NCBI RefSeq assembly: GCF_004295585.1
Contig: NZ_AP019400.1
Location: forward strand, 1,827,501-1,891,500
Direction of reading: 5' to 3'
DNA from: Cohnella abietis
GTDB lineage: Bacteria > Bacillota > Bacilli > Paenibacillales > Paenibacillaceae
Length of the DNA: 64,000 nt
Shown: piece after piece, positions 1-8,766 of the stretch
How the letters are laid out: the number at the start of each line of letters is the position of its first letter
Position numbering within the stretch: position 1 is the stretch's first letter
Notes under the pieces: generated by a model
The model's input: the letters and a program-made list of their open reading frames with translations, nothing else
Database searches by the model: none
Told to the model about the DNA's origin: nothing
Translations under genes and position numbers: made by a program

Positions 1-1
1 T

Positions 2-841
2 AGAAACTCCGCTGAACCACTTTCGACATCATCTGCGATTAATATTAGTATCTCGTTTCTCGCAATGCTCCTTTTACTGTTTTCAATAAGTAAGAAAAAA
101 CACTTTCCTTCTATTATTATTTCCCTCGTCGTATTTTGGTTTTCTATTGATATGATACAGATTATGTTGTCTCTTGTTATCGTATTGCTGTTCTTCTTTA
201 AATCGACGCGCTCTTATTTCCGTAGTGCTAACGCAATATCAGCCCCTTCCACAGATGAGGATGAAGCTCAGCTGGCAGAAGAAGCAGTTGATGAAGATGC
301 TTCTGGTGAAGCGCAACCGAAGCTGGATGTGAACAAAGCACAAGCCAAATCTCGTAAGGATCCAGAGGTGTATATTCGCGAAGCGACACCTGAGGATGCG
401 GATACTATCTATTCGTTAATGCACATTGCATTCGAGGAGTATAGAACGGCAATTCCTCCATCTAGTGCACTCGAAGAAACGGATGAATCCGTATTAAGCG
501 CTCTTCGCGATCAAGGTGAGTCCGCAGCTATTCTCTATGAGGATGATACGGCTACAGCAATGGTCAGGTTTAAGTATGATAGGGATGAGATTTACTTTTT
601 CCGTCTATCTGTCGTACCGGCACGGCGTAGAAGAGGTTATGCGAAACAATTAGTGAAATGGATTGAGAAGCAAGGAATAACGAAGGGGCTTAATGTTAGC
701 CGCTGTAAGGTGAGACAGTCCATTCAAAATAATTTGGTACTTTATCAGGATATGGGCTATGAGGTTGTGAATCAGGAGCTAATCGTTCGTCCTGGAGGCA
801 CGATTAAAGAACTCACTTTGGAGAAGAGAATTGGGTTGTAA
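2..841 (+). CDS. GNAT N-acetyltransferase with N-terminal hydrophobic region (5' partial)
   Basis: The first ATG is at 65, but the same frame is open back to base 2, so the true start is probably outside the window. The N-terminal part is hydrophobic (about two membrane segments), followed by an acidic Glu/Asp/Ala-rich linker. A GNAT domain then begins near 'VYIREATPEDAD' and carries the acetyl-CoA pyrophosphate-binding motif RRRRGYAKQ. GNAT enzymes move an acetyl group from acetyl-CoA to an amine; the substrate here cannot be predicted. A membrane-anchored GNAT is an unusual arrangement. It is followed by a bidirectional terminator shared with the convergent HAD gene. Confidence 0.75.
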   Translation, partial: RNSAEPLSTSSAINISISFLAMLLLLFSISKKKHFPSIIISLVVFWFSIDMIQIMLSLVIVLLFFFKSTRSYFRSANAISAPSTDEDEAQLAEEAVDEDASGEAQPKLDVNKAQAKSRKDPEVYIREATPEDADTIYSLMHIAFEEYRTAIPPSSALEETDESVLSALRDQGESAAILYEDDTATAMVRFKYDRDEIYFFRLSVVPARRRRGYAKQLVKWIEKQGITKGLNVSRCKVRQSIQNNLVLYQDMGYEVVNQELIVRPGGTIKELTLEKRIGL

Positions 842-893
842 TTAGTAAGAGCGGTTAGGGAAGGTCTGGTTGGACTTGCCTGTCCTTGAAAAG

Positions 894-935
894 AAGAAGA
901 TCCTTTCCCTGATTAATAGGGGAAGGATCTTCTTT
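894..935. terminator. Bidirectional Rho-independent terminator
   Basis: Two 17-base arms (894-910 and 918-934) pair with one mismatch around a 7-base loop. It lies between the convergent GNAT and HAD genes, with T-rich flanks in both directions. Confidence 0.8.
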
Positions 936-937
936 GA

Positions 938-1741
938 CTATACATTGATAACGAATTTTTGGAGCGCATGAGCGACACCATCGTTGTTGTTGCTTAGGGT
1001 AACGAAATTTGCGATTTCCTTCAGCGCGGGAACTGCATTTTCCATGGCAACACCTAGACCTGCTGCTGCAACCATCTCATGGTCATTCATCGCATCGCCC
1101 ATTGCTATCGTTTCTTCCATTGGAATGCCGTAATGAGCGGCAAGGAAACGTAAAGCGTGGCCTTTCGTGCCTTCGGGATGCATGAATTCCAAGTAGTTAG
1201 GCTTCGACTTAGTCAAATGCACCTTGGAGCCGAATAGCGCTTTAAGCTCAGGCAGCAAAGCATCCAAACGAGCGGGCTCGTCGATGATCAGCAGCTTTGT
1301 TTGTTTTTCATGCTTAATGATTTGACTGAAATCGGGTTCGATCGTATATGGAATATTAGATTGTTTGGCGTAATTTTGGATTTTTTCGCCGTCCGCTTGA
1401 ACATACAGCTTGTCTGCGATATAGCTTTGCAAATGTAAGCCATGTGCCTGACAATATTCAAATAATTGCTGAGCCACATCAGTTGGCACGGAACGCTCAT
1501 ATAATACTTCTTCGTCCATCAAATTTTTGATCAGTGAGCCTTGGTAAGTAATGATCGGTACGTTCAGCCCAACTTGACGGGCAATTTTCTGGGCGGAATC
1601 AAACATTCTCCCAGTAGCAATAGTGAGATGCGCTCCTTTGGCGATTGCATCATTCAAAGCTTGGCGGGTTGTATCAGACACTGTCAATTCGTCAGTTAGC
1701 AGAGTATCGTCTAGATCCATAGCAATAAGGCGGTAAGGCAT
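938..1741 (-). CDS. Cof-type HAD-IIB family hydrolase (sugar/nucleotide phosphatase)
   Basis: 267 aa, the usual length for Cof/YidA-type HAD phosphatases. Motif I is MDLDDTLL near the N-terminus, with nucleophile Asp9 and acid/base Asp11. Motif II is the Thr in 'TIATGRMF', and motif IV is 'MGDAMNDHEMV' near residue 215. A C2 cap lies between motifs II and III. These enzymes dephosphorylate small metabolites such as sugar phosphates, FMN or PLP in the cytoplasm; the specificity cannot be read from sequence. It is a single gene converging on the GNAT gene. Confidence 0.9.
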   Translation of the reverse strand: MPYRLIAMDLDDTLLTDELTVSDTTRQALNDAIAKGAHLTIATGRMFDSAQKIARQVGLNVPIITYQGSLIKNLMDEEVLYERSVPTDVAQQLFEYCQAHGLHLQSYIADKLYVQADGEKIQNYAKQSNIPYTIEPDFSQIIKHEKQTKLLIIDEPARLDALLPELKALFGSKVHLTKSKPNYLEFMHPEGTKGHALRFLAAHYGIPMEETIAMGDAMNDHEMVAAAGLGVAMENAVPALKEIANFVTLSNNNDGVAHALQKFVINV

Positions 1742-1919
1742 TGGTTTCTCCCTCTCTGTATGAAGCTAATTTATGATTACACTTATTATCGTACCATTGT
1801 AACCCATATCTCCAAAGTCGAAAAGCCAGCTATCCGTGTATTCGTAGTAGGAATGCCCGCGGGAGAGGGGAGATTTGGGTGAGAGGATTACTTTGGTGGT
1901 AGGTATTAGGGAAAGTAAT

Positions 1920-2019
1920 GTTTCCATCGTCGCTCCCGCATAGGGAGCGACTCGATAGACCTCTTAATGTGTTTTGCATTATGGTGGTTTCAATCCACGC
2001 TCCCGCAATGGGGAGCGAC
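1920..2019 (-). CRISPR. Relic two-repeat CRISPR array, type I-C-like
   Basis: Two repeats of 32 nt (1920-1951) and 33 nt (1987-2019) flank a 35-nt unique spacer (1952-1986). Each has the inverted core GCTCCCGCA...GGGAGCGAC, and the right one begins GTTTCAATCCACGCTCCC. Read on the minus strand, this is the GTCGC...ATTGAAAC form of I-C repeats. The 1920-1951 copy is degenerate at its GTTTCAATCCAC end, as expected for the leader-distal repeat. The other copy has one extra base in its loop. No cas gene lies in the window. Repeat and spacer lengths fit I-C. Confidence 0.72.
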
Positions 2020-2407
2020 AATGAAGCTTAGCTGAGTAAGGGATACGGGTGATTTTCCGCGAACCTTACTGTGAAAGGGATCATTTTCGGCTTCAGCCGT
2101 CTAAAGCCCTTGCTACATAAGGAGTGCGAACATCCTAGGGAATTGATGTGAGCTTGGGGTTCGCACTTAGCTTATGTTCATCATAATGCAAATTATATCA
2201 AGAAGTCTATCGAGCATGCTAAAGAGAATTAGATAATGTTTCATCTGATGCTAAGCCGGTAAAAGCTCATGATTTTGTGACCAAGGGGAACGAAAGAAGA
2301 GCCTTACATGATCTTTAATCTTGATAAAATGATGCCCAATATAACTGGGTAATTTTGCAACATTCCATAAAATTTTTACGTTTAAATGTCAGGAAGGAGG
2401 AGGTTAT
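2020..2407. other. Gene-free stretch with a long imperfect hairpin
   Basis: Between the CRISPR relic and the next gene. Bases 2115-2177 form a long inverted repeat: ACATAAG and AGTGCGAAC on the left match GTTCGCACT and CTTATGT on the right, with partial pairing inside. It has no T-run, so it is not an obvious terminator. Bases 2226-2322 read as a short coding-like fragment without a start, which may be a decayed gene. Nothing else is recognised. Confidence 0.45.
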
Positions 2408-2872
2408 ATGAAATATGCGTTTATTTTAATTCTAGTTTTTACTGTAGCCTGCACGCAAACTAATAGAGTTCCGAAAGAGGAAGATTTTGTTGTAACGGTG
2501 AAAGCGGTGGACGAGTCATTAAAAAGCAATGAAGGAATCGAAATAGTAGCTGGGCTAGTCAATAAATCAAAGAATAATATAAAGATTTTGCATGGTTCAC
2601 CGTTGATTCATGTCCAAATTTACGATGAACAGAACAAGCCGCTTATCAGTATTTTCGCAATAGATCAAATTGGTATATACCATAACATACAGCCAGACGA
2701 GTTTTATAATGCTGATATCAAGAGCTTTAATGGTGGAAAGAGGATGATTAAGGTCGAAAAGCCTGGGAAGTATACATTGGTGGCAACAGCTTCTTTTTCA
2801 ATTGAGCTAAGTGGAAAAGAACGAAAAGACTTTAAGGTGTTATCTGAGCCTGTTGAAATCATTGTTGAATGA
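2408..2872 (+). CDS. Small lipoprotein of unknown function
   Basis: 154 aa with a strong ribosome site (AGGAAGGAGGAGG) just upstream of the ATG. The N-terminus is a type II signal peptide ending in the lipobox TVAC, so the mature protein should be lipid-anchored to the outer face of the membrane. The rest is beta-rich with a late 'PGKYTLVATASF' strand, resembling an immunoglobulin-like domain of the BsuPI/DUF4352 type; that is impression only. It is the first of five consecutive exported proteins. Confidence 0.7.
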   Translation: MKYAFILILVFTVACTQTNRVPKEEDFVVTVKAVDESLKSNEGIEIVAGLVNKSKNNIKILHGSPLIHVQIYDEQNKPLISIFAIDQIGIYHNIQPDEFYNADIKSFNGGKRMIKVEKPGKYTLVATASFSIELSGKERKDFKVLSEPVEIIVE

Positions 2873-2969
2873 ATAAATGGGGGAAGGAAACTCCATCTTT
2901 TTTCCGTGTGATAGTGGAGGAGCTTGCTAATAGTGGGCTTCTTTTTTTAGACAAAAGGGAGGTGGGGAA

Positions 2970-3410
2970 ATGAAATCCTTTATTCTGAGTCTGTGTGTGC
3001 TACTCACTATTATTACGGGGTGTTCAAATAGCTCAGAACAATTTGACAGTTCAACTAGTTGGGCGTATTACTTTGTATTGCTCAATGACACAATCTATAT
3101 CCAAACGAGTGAGCAAGTGGAAAATGTAAATCAGCAATTGGGCACGATACAAAAATCAAGTAATGATGAAAGAACTCAAATGAATACTAACCAAACTTTT
3201 TCAAACTACCTCCCAAAAGGAACTAAGTTATACTCAATACCAGGGAAAAACCATGATGAATATATTGCTGTACGGAATAAAGATGGAAATTATGATGTAT
3301 TAAAGAGCCAAGGAAAGTATGGATCGTCTTCCTCGAACTTAATTAGTGCAACAATTATCAATCTCAAAGAGTCTATATTAATATCCAAAAAAAGGAGATT
3401 AATAACATGA
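2970..3410 (+). CDS. Small lipoprotein of unknown function
   Basis: 146 aa, preceded by the ribosome site GGGAGGTGGGG. The signal peptide ends in the lipobox ITGC. The mature protein is rich in Ser, Asn and Thr, with no family I recognise. Its stop overlaps the start of the next gene by four bases (ATGA), so the two are probably translationally coupled and may act together at the cell surface. Confidence 0.65.
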   Translation: MKSFILSLCVLLTIITGCSNSSEQFDSSTSWAYYFVLLNDTIYIQTSEQVENVNQQLGTIQKSSNDERTQMNTNQTFSNYLPKGTKLYSIPGKNHDEYIAVRNKDGNYDVLKSQGKYGSSSSNLISATIINLKESILISKKRRLIT

Positions 3411-3970
3411 AAAAATTTTTTATTACAATTTCTATTTTCCTGCTATTCCTATTTACTGTAAATAATGTGACTTTTGCTAGTAATCCTAAGGGAGATACAT
3501 TATTAGATAGAGCAATGAATGCGTATAATCCTGAGCTTAAGAATACCCATTTGAGAGTGGTGCAGGATAAAAAGGTTAAAGAGTTCAAATATAAGGAACA
3601 ATTTATCCCAGTTAGAGATCTGTTTGGCCCATATGTCGATTCTATTAAATGGGATAACAAAACAAAGATAGCTGTTGTCTCTAATAATAGTTCTGAATTA
3701 GTGCTTAATTTCTCTGGGAAAAACATTGTTGCTAAAGAAAATCAAGTAGTTCTGCCAACGGAATGGATAAGAGTTAATAAAGGTAGAATTGAAATCAATG
3801 CTTTTGTTGTAGCATATTTATTCGATAAATATTCGGATTCTTACGGGGATAATGAACGGGACCAATGGGAAGAAGAACTTGCATTTTTAGATATTAAAGA
3901 ATCAGAGGGTATTCCTGGTGTAAGAGATGGATATCTTCATGTGTATATACTCAAGGAACCATTAGTGTAA
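3407..3970 (+). CDS. Secreted stalk-domain protein (copper amine oxidase N-terminal-like)
   Basis: 187 aa with a cleavable signal peptide (about residues 1-24, ending 'TFAS', no lipobox Cys). Residues about 58-120 show the repeating pattern of the Pfam copper amine oxidase N-terminal ('stalk') domain: a 'FIPVRDLFGPYVDSIKWDNK' strand-helix, 'TKIAVVSNNS', then 'VVLPTEWIRVNKGRIEINAF'. In Paenibacillaceae this module is a common non-catalytic surface domain. It overlaps the upstream lipoprotein gene by 4 bp. Ligand and function are unknown. Confidence 0.7.
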   Translation: MKKFFITISIFLLFLFTVNNVTFASNPKGDTLLDRAMNAYNPELKNTHLRVVQDKKVKEFKYKEQFIPVRDLFGPYVDSIKWDNKTKIAVVSNNSSELVLNFSGKNIVAKENQVVLPTEWIRVNKGRIEINAFVVAYLFDKYSDSYGDNERDQWEEELAFLDIKESEGIPGVRDGYLHVYILKEPLV

Positions 3971-4031
3971 TAAGGTGATTAACATATCACTTACTTTTAA
4001 TCTAAAGGTCATACTAAAGAGGGGAAGAATA

Positions 4032-4394
4032 TTGAAAAAGACGACAGTAGGAATAGTCTTAGCACTTTTTGTATGTGTACTTGCAGCCTGTAGTTCATCA
4101 CCAGAAGCATTAAAGGGGAATTACATCATTGCAAAGCAAGAGCAAGAGCGAAGCATCTTAGTTGCTAAGGACATTTCTTGGAAGGATGCAAAAAGAAAGA
4201 CCTTTGCTGATTTTAGAAAGAATAATGTGGAATTAGTTTTTTACATTGTAGAAGATTCACAACTTTTTGACGATCTTAAAGTAGGCGAAGCAGTGAAAGT
4301 AACTCCCAAAGCAAATGAAAATGGTGAATATATTGTAATGCAATCAGACCCTCCTCAAATTGTAGCTGGCAAAATAGAAAGAGAACAGCAATAA
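4032..4394 (+). CDS. Lipoprotein, possible YobA/DUF3221 family
   Basis: I choose the TTG at 4032 (120 aa). The ribosome site AAAGAGGGGAAG sits just before it, and this start gives a proper signal peptide ending in the lipobox LAAC. The alternative GTG at 3975 would add 19 non-signal residues. The mature part has 'GNYIIAKQEQERSILVAKDI' and ends with '...GEAVKVTPKANENG...SDPPQIVAGKIE', resembling the OB-like DUF3221 (YobA) pattern. It follows the stalk-domain gene closely and is likely co-transcribed. Confidence 0.62.
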   Translation: MKKTTVGIVLALFVCVLAACSSSPEALKGNYIIAKQEQERSILVAKDISWKDAKRKTFADFRKNNVELVFYIVEDSQLFDDLKVGEAVKVTPKANENGEYIVMQSDPPQIVAGKIEREQQ

Positions 4395-4471
4395 AATCTT
4401 ATTGTGTGTAGTTAAGTTGCTTCCCCCACTGAAGCAGCTAAAGGAACACACACCCCATCCCCCACAACAAA

Positions 4472-4516
4472 AAATGCCCCGAGAAACCACCCGGTTCACG
4501 GGGCATTTCCCTCTTT
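4472..4516 (+). terminator. Rho-independent terminator
   Basis: A 10-bp perfect stem, AAATGCCCCG (4472-4481) with CGGGGCATTT (4499-4508), is followed by CCCTCTTTTT. It closes the 2408-4394 lipoprotein cluster. Confidence 0.8.
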
Positions 4517-4717
4517 TTACACCCTCCCAAATGTTCATATTCTAAGTCCGCACGCCGCCCCCACTCTAGACCATCTCGCTCAGAGGTTAAGAAAATTACA
4601 TTACATTTTGCAACATAACATTGAACCATATCGTTTTAAGAAGTAGATAAGGACGAAGTTCCAGAATGTAGTTATTGCTACATGGTACTCAGTCTGTATA
4701 ACAAGGAGGTCATTGCT

Positions 4718-5722
4718 TTGAAGCTTAGACATAATTTTATTGCGTCTGTTATTACTCTGTCTGTCGTTTTGACTGGCTGTGGAGCCAAAGGTGTTGATCA
4801 GGAAAGTCCATCTCCATCCGCTTCCTCAACGCCGGCCCCAACTGAAACCTCATCTGCACCGCCTACAGAAAATTCTGGAGAATTAATATTGAAGCAGTTT
4901 CAGAATCAAGTGGCTGCTAGTCTTCCTGCTAACGAATTGTTTACTGCATTTAAGGAAGGGATCGAGAAGGTACAGCCTGCTCAGGCAGATGAGCTTATTC
5001 GTTCGCTGGAAGCTTATTATGAGAAGAACCTGCCAGATATGGAGAAGAAATATGAGGACAATAAAGCTCAAAAGGCACTTATGTCATTAAAATGGCCCAT
5101 TACTAAGGAACAAATTGAAGCCTTGAAGGACGACTCTATTCGTAATCTTGTTGAGGAAACGCTGGAAGGCGGCTATAAGCTGGAAACGGCTGAAGGCTTT
5201 ATTTTCCCAATTGTTGATTATGGCCAATTGCTTTCGTACGGAGATCTAGCGTCGACAGCCATGAAATCCTACTTAGATCTAATGGCTATGGAATCCGATT
5301 CTACGACGGCTAGTGACGGTGGCTTGGTCATTTCTTGGGATGAATTGTCTTCTCGGACGCTTGCAGCTGAGAGCTATGTCGTGAATTTTCCAGACTCTCC
5401 AGAAAGAAATAAGGCTGAAACTCAGTATATTAATTATTTAAGCCTATACTTGATTGGACTAAGTAACACTCCGACTTTCGATTATGATACCTTCATTCTC
5501 CTTCCAGAGGTGAAGACCCAATATGAGCAAATGGTGAAAGCTCACGCCGGAACGGTTACCGGACAGCTCACGAAGCAATTTCTGGACGTGCTTAGTAAAT
5601 CAGGAGATGCCTTATTCGTCAAAAATAAAAATGGAGAACAATCAAACATACCTGCTGTGAAGCAATTTCGCGACCAAATCGAATCCGCTGCACGCTCTAA
5701 GCTGCCTGCTGGCAAGAAATAA
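4718..5722 (+). CDS. Large lipoprotein of unknown function
   Basis: 334 aa from TTG 4718, chosen because AAGGAGG lies 8 bases upstream and the start gives a compact signal peptide with lipobox LTGC. An ATG at 4682 lacks a ribosome site. After the lipobox Cys comes a Ser/Pro/Thr-rich linker of about 45 residues, then an alpha-helical domain to the C-terminus. No catalytic motif is visible. The layout suggests a cell-surface, wall-spanning lipoprotein. It is separated from the preceding cluster by a terminator. Confidence 0.72.
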   Translation: MKLRHNFIASVITLSVVLTGCGAKGVDQESPSPSASSTPAPTETSSAPPTENSGELILKQFQNQVAASLPANELFTAFKEGIEKVQPAQADELIRSLEAYYEKNLPDMEKKYEDNKAQKALMSLKWPITKEQIEALKDDSIRNLVEETLEGGYKLETAEGFIFPIVDYGQLLSYGDLASTAMKSYLDLMAMESDSTTASDGGLVISWDELSSRTLAAESYVVNFPDSPERNKAETQYINYLSLYLIGLSNTPTFDYDTFILLPEVKTQYEQMVKAHAGTVTGQLTKQFLDVLSKSGDALFVKNKNGEQSNIPAVKQFRDQIESAARSKLPAGKK

Positions 5723-5861
5723 TTAGCCAGTACGTGCGGAGGAGATAACTCCCCTAAGGATTAATGTTCAGCTCGTAAAAGGGCGTTCGTACGTTGGTTT
5801 ATTCCTGTGGCATTTTCCGGTACAATATAGAGAATGCCTTACAAGGAAAGAGGAATTTATC

Positions 5862-7607
5862 ATGAACGTCGTCATTGCGACGCTTAACGCAAAATATATT
5901 CATACCTCGCTCGCTCTGAGATATTTGAAGTCCTTCTCTCAGGGTGAGTTTGAGATTGAAATAGCCGAATATACAATTAAAGATCCCGCAATGAGCATTG
6001 CCGCTGATTTATTCTCGAAGAAGCCTGATGTTATCGGTTTTTCCTGCTACATCTGGAATATCGAAGAAACTATTGTTATCGTGGATATGCTTCGTAAGGT
6101 GATGCCAGATGTCAAAATCATGCTCGGCGGTCCTGAGGTTTCCTATGATACAGAGCATTGGATGAATCGACTGACCTCTGTCGATTTTATTGTCATGGGC
6201 GAGGGTGAAGAAACCTTTCGTGATTTGCTAAGACAAGTTTCGGGAGAGCAGAAATATCATTTTGTATTTGGTATGGCTTATCGCAAGGACGGCAAAGTCA
6301 TTATTACACCGCCGCGCCCGAAGCTGGATCTGAATGTTATCCCGTCACCGCACCGATTTGAGGAAGATACGATACCGATGCGTAACCGTGTTGTCTATTT
6401 TGAGACGAGCAGGGGCTGTCCTTTTAGCTGCCAATTTTGTCTTTCTAGCATCGAGGTTGGCGTAAGGTATTTTGATATTGAGTGGGTAAAATCAGAAATA
6501 ACATATTTAATTGATAATGGTGCTAAGCTAATTAAGTTTGTTGATCGTACCTTTAATATTAAGCGTGATTATGCGATGGAGGTTTTTCAATTTCTAATCG
6601 ATAATCATCGGGGCTGCGTATTCCAATTTGAGATTACAGCGGATATTATGCGACCAGAGGTTCTCGATTTCCTTGCCGAAAATGCGCCTCCAGGTGTGTT
6701 CCGATTCGAGATTGGTGTTCAATCGACGAATGATCCAACGAACCTAGCGGTGCAGCGTCGCCAGAATTTTACGAAGCTGTCTCGTACGGTAATGAAGGTC
6801 AAGGAAAGCGGCAAAATCGATCAGCATTTGGATTTAATCGCAGGCTTGCCGCATGAAGACTACGATACGTTCCGTAAAACCTTCAACGATGTGTTTGCCC
6901 TAAGACCAGAAGAGCTTCAGCTCGGTTTCTTAAAAATGCTGCGGGGAACGGGTTTACGAATCGATGCTGCGAAATTCGGCTATGTCTACTCGGAGCGTGC
7001 ACCTTACGAAATGCTTGGAAACGATCTGATGCCCTTTGGCGATATCGTTCGAATTAAGCGAGTAGAGGATGTTCTGGAGAAATTCTGGAACGCACATAGA
7101 ATGGACCGGACGATGGAATATTTGATCGAGAAGGCTTATCCTTCTCCCTTTGATTTTTTCCAAGCGTTCGGGGATTATTGGGAGGCAAGAGGCTGGAGTC
7201 GAATTGGGCACCAGCTGGAGGATTTGTTCACGAGGCTATGGTCGTTCTTGGAAGAGGATGCCCAGCCGGAATTGGAACGCGATGTGGCCTTTGGATTGCT
7301 CAGAATAGATTATTATTTACAGCATAAGTATAAGCCGCGTAAGCTCTGGTGGGAGGATCGTCTGGAGAAAAAGGAATGGACGGCCGCACTGAGGTACGCC
7401 GCAGATAAGCTCGGAATGGATGAGCGAGAGCTGCAAAAGAAAGGGACTATTGATCGTCTTCCCTTTGATTATGGGGTTTGGTTGGAGGAAGGGCGCGTAG
7501 ATTTGTCCAATCCGACGTTGCTCGTTTTCTTGTATTCAGGTGAAGAAGCTGGACCGCAGTTAGTGGCGCTGCCGCAGCCGGACGGGCGAGCAGCAGCTCT
7601 TAAATAA
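5862..7607 (+). CDS. B12-binding domain radical SAM protein (DUF4080-type)
   Basis: 581 aa. The N-terminal ~140 residues form a cobalamin-binding-like Rossmann domain ('VIGFSCYIWNIEETI', 'IMLGGPEVSYD'). The radical SAM core holds the [4Fe-4S] motif CPFSCQFC, with Cys186, Cys190 and Cys193, and 'ETSRGC' before it. The C-terminal ~200 residues match the DUF4080 region commonly fused to such proteins in Firmicutes. Members use SAM-derived radicals, often for methylation or rearrangement; the substrate is unknown. The aldo/keto reductase follows 19 bp after the stop, so the two are probably co-transcribed. Confidence 0.88.
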   Translation: MNVVIATLNAKYIHTSLALRYLKSFSQGEFEIEIAEYTIKDPAMSIAADLFSKKPDVIGFSCYIWNIEETIVIVDMLRKVMPDVKIMLGGPEVSYDTEHWMNRLTSVDFIVMGEGEETFRDLLRQVSGEQKYHFVFGMAYRKDGKVIITPPRPKLDLNVIPSPHRFEEDTIPMRNRVVYFETSRGCPFSCQFCLSSIEVGVRYFDIEWVKSEITYLIDNGAKLIKFVDRTFNIKRDYAMEVFQFLIDNHRGCVFQFEITADIMRPEVLDFLAENAPPGVFRFEIGVQSTNDPTNLAVQRRQNFTKLSRTVMKVKESGKIDQHLDLIAGLPHEDYDTFRKTFNDVFALRPEELQLGFLKMLRGTGLRIDAAKFGYVYSERAPYEMLGNDLMPFGDIVRIKRVEDVLEKFWNAHRMDRTMEYLIEKAYPSPFDFFQAFGDYWEARGWSRIGHQLEDLFTRLWSFLEEDAQPELERDVAFGLLRIDYYLQHKYKPRKLWWEDRLEKKEWTAALRYAADKLGMDERELQKKGTIDRLPFDYGVWLEEGRVDLSNPTLLVFLYSGEEAGPQLVALPQPDGRAAALK

Positions 7608-7626
7608 GTAGCGAGAGGTGACTGAG

Positions 7627-8616
7627 ATGGTTTACAAAGCAAGCTCTGACCGTTATTCAACAATGAAATACAATCGAGTTGGGCGTTCTGGCCTGAAGAT
7701 TCCAGCGGTATCGCTAGGACTATGGCATAATTTTGGCGGCATTGATTCATTCGAGAACGGCCGTGCTTTAGTTAGACATGCATTTGATTTGGGGATTACC
7801 CATTTTGACTTAGCTAATAACTATGGTCCCCCTCCAGGCTCCGCGGAGCAGATGTTTGGTCAGCTTCTAGCGACAGATCTGAAGCCTTATCGAGACGAGC
7901 TTGTCATCTCATCCAAAGCTGGATATTACATGTGGGAAGGCCCTTATGGTGAGTGGGGCTCCCGGAAGCAATTGATTTCCAGTCTCGATCAAAGTCTTAA
8001 GCGTATGGGATTAGACTATGTCGATATTTTCTATCATCATCGTCCAGATCCTAACACTCCGCTTGAAGAGACTATGAGAGCATTGGATCATATCGTTCGT
8101 TCGGGCAAAGCGCTGTACGTCGGTATTTCCAACTATCGTGCTCCTCAAGCGAAGGAAGCAATTGCTATACTTAAGGATCTAGGTACACCGCTTCTCATTC
8201 ATCAGCCTAACTATAGTATGTTGGATCGCTGGGTTGAGGATGGCTTGCTGGACGTGCTCGAAGAGGGTGGCGTTGGTTCCATCGTGTTCTCTCCTCTTGC
8301 GCAAGGCTTACTTACTGATAAGTACCTTGGCGGAATACCGCAAGACTCTCGCGCAGCAGGCGCTTCTGTTTTCTTGAACGAAGGCAGTCTTACAGCGGAA
8401 AAGCTGGATAAGGTTCGTAGCCTAAATGATATTGCGAAGGAACGCGGTCAATCGCTGGCACAGATGGCGCTGGCTTGGGTGCTTCGTGGAGATCGTGTAA
8501 CGAGTGTTCTAATTGGGGCGAGTAAGGTTAGCCAATTGGATGATAATGTGGCGATGCTGGATCGCTTGGACTTTTCCTCGGATGAGCTAGCTCGTATAGA
8601 AGCTATTTTAAAGTAA
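7627..8616 (+). CDS. Aldo/keto reductase, L-glyceraldehyde-3-phosphate reductase-like
   Basis: 329 aa from ATG 7627, which has GAGAGGTG upstream; a GTG at 7618 lies inside that site. It has the (beta/alpha)8 aldo/keto reductase pattern: 'GITHFDLANNYGPPPGSAE' carries the catalytic Asp and Tyr, 'ISSKAGYYMW' the Lys, and 'DIFYHHRPDP' the His. The 'YGPPPGSAE' loop and overall match to YghZ/GprA-type enzymes suggest an NADPH-dependent reductase of small aldehydes (L-glyceraldehyde 3-phosphate, methylglyoxal). It lies downstream of the radical SAM gene and before a terminator. Confidence 0.88.
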   Translation: MVYKASSDRYSTMKYNRVGRSGLKIPAVSLGLWHNFGGIDSFENGRALVRHAFDLGITHFDLANNYGPPPGSAEQMFGQLLATDLKPYRDELVISSKAGYYMWEGPYGEWGSRKQLISSLDQSLKRMGLDYVDIFYHHRPDPNTPLEETMRALDHIVRSGKALYVGISNYRAPQAKEAIAILKDLGTPLLIHQPNYSMLDRWVEDGLLDVLEEGGVGSIVFSPLAQGLLTDKYLGGIPQDSRAAGASVFLNEGSLTAEKLDKVRSLNDIAKERGQSLAQMALAWVLRGDRVTSVLIGASKVSQLDDNVAMLDRLDFSSDELARIEAILK

Positions 8617-8634
8617 ATTTAATAATAAAAATGT

Positions 8635-8685
8635 AGAAGATCAGAAAGCTCCGAAGTTTTTTTTCCAGGAGTCTTCTGATCTTCT
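8635..8685 (+). terminator. Rho-independent terminator
   Basis: A 12-bp stem, AGAAGATCAGAA (8635-8646) with TTCTGATCTTCT (8674-8685), encloses an inner CTCC/GGAG pairing and a T-rich loop. It lies after the aldo/keto reductase gene. Confidence 0.7.
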
Positions 8686-8766
8686 TGTATATTGTAGAAA
8701 TTGGAAAGTAGCGGCGGTATACTAGTAGAAATAGGAAGTTAATATAACGAAGGGGTTGTTAATACG

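Noticed and set aside
1830..2021. Minus-strand 63-residue frame
   Set aside because: Overlaps the CRISPR relic and has no ribosome site.
2115..2177. Integron attC site
   Set aside because: Hairpin present, but the outer ends do not fit RYYYAAC/GTTRRRY and there is no cassette or integrase.
2226..2322. Short coding-like fragment after the hairpin
   Set aside because: No start in the open frame, no ribosome site, and too short to assign; at most a decayed gene end.
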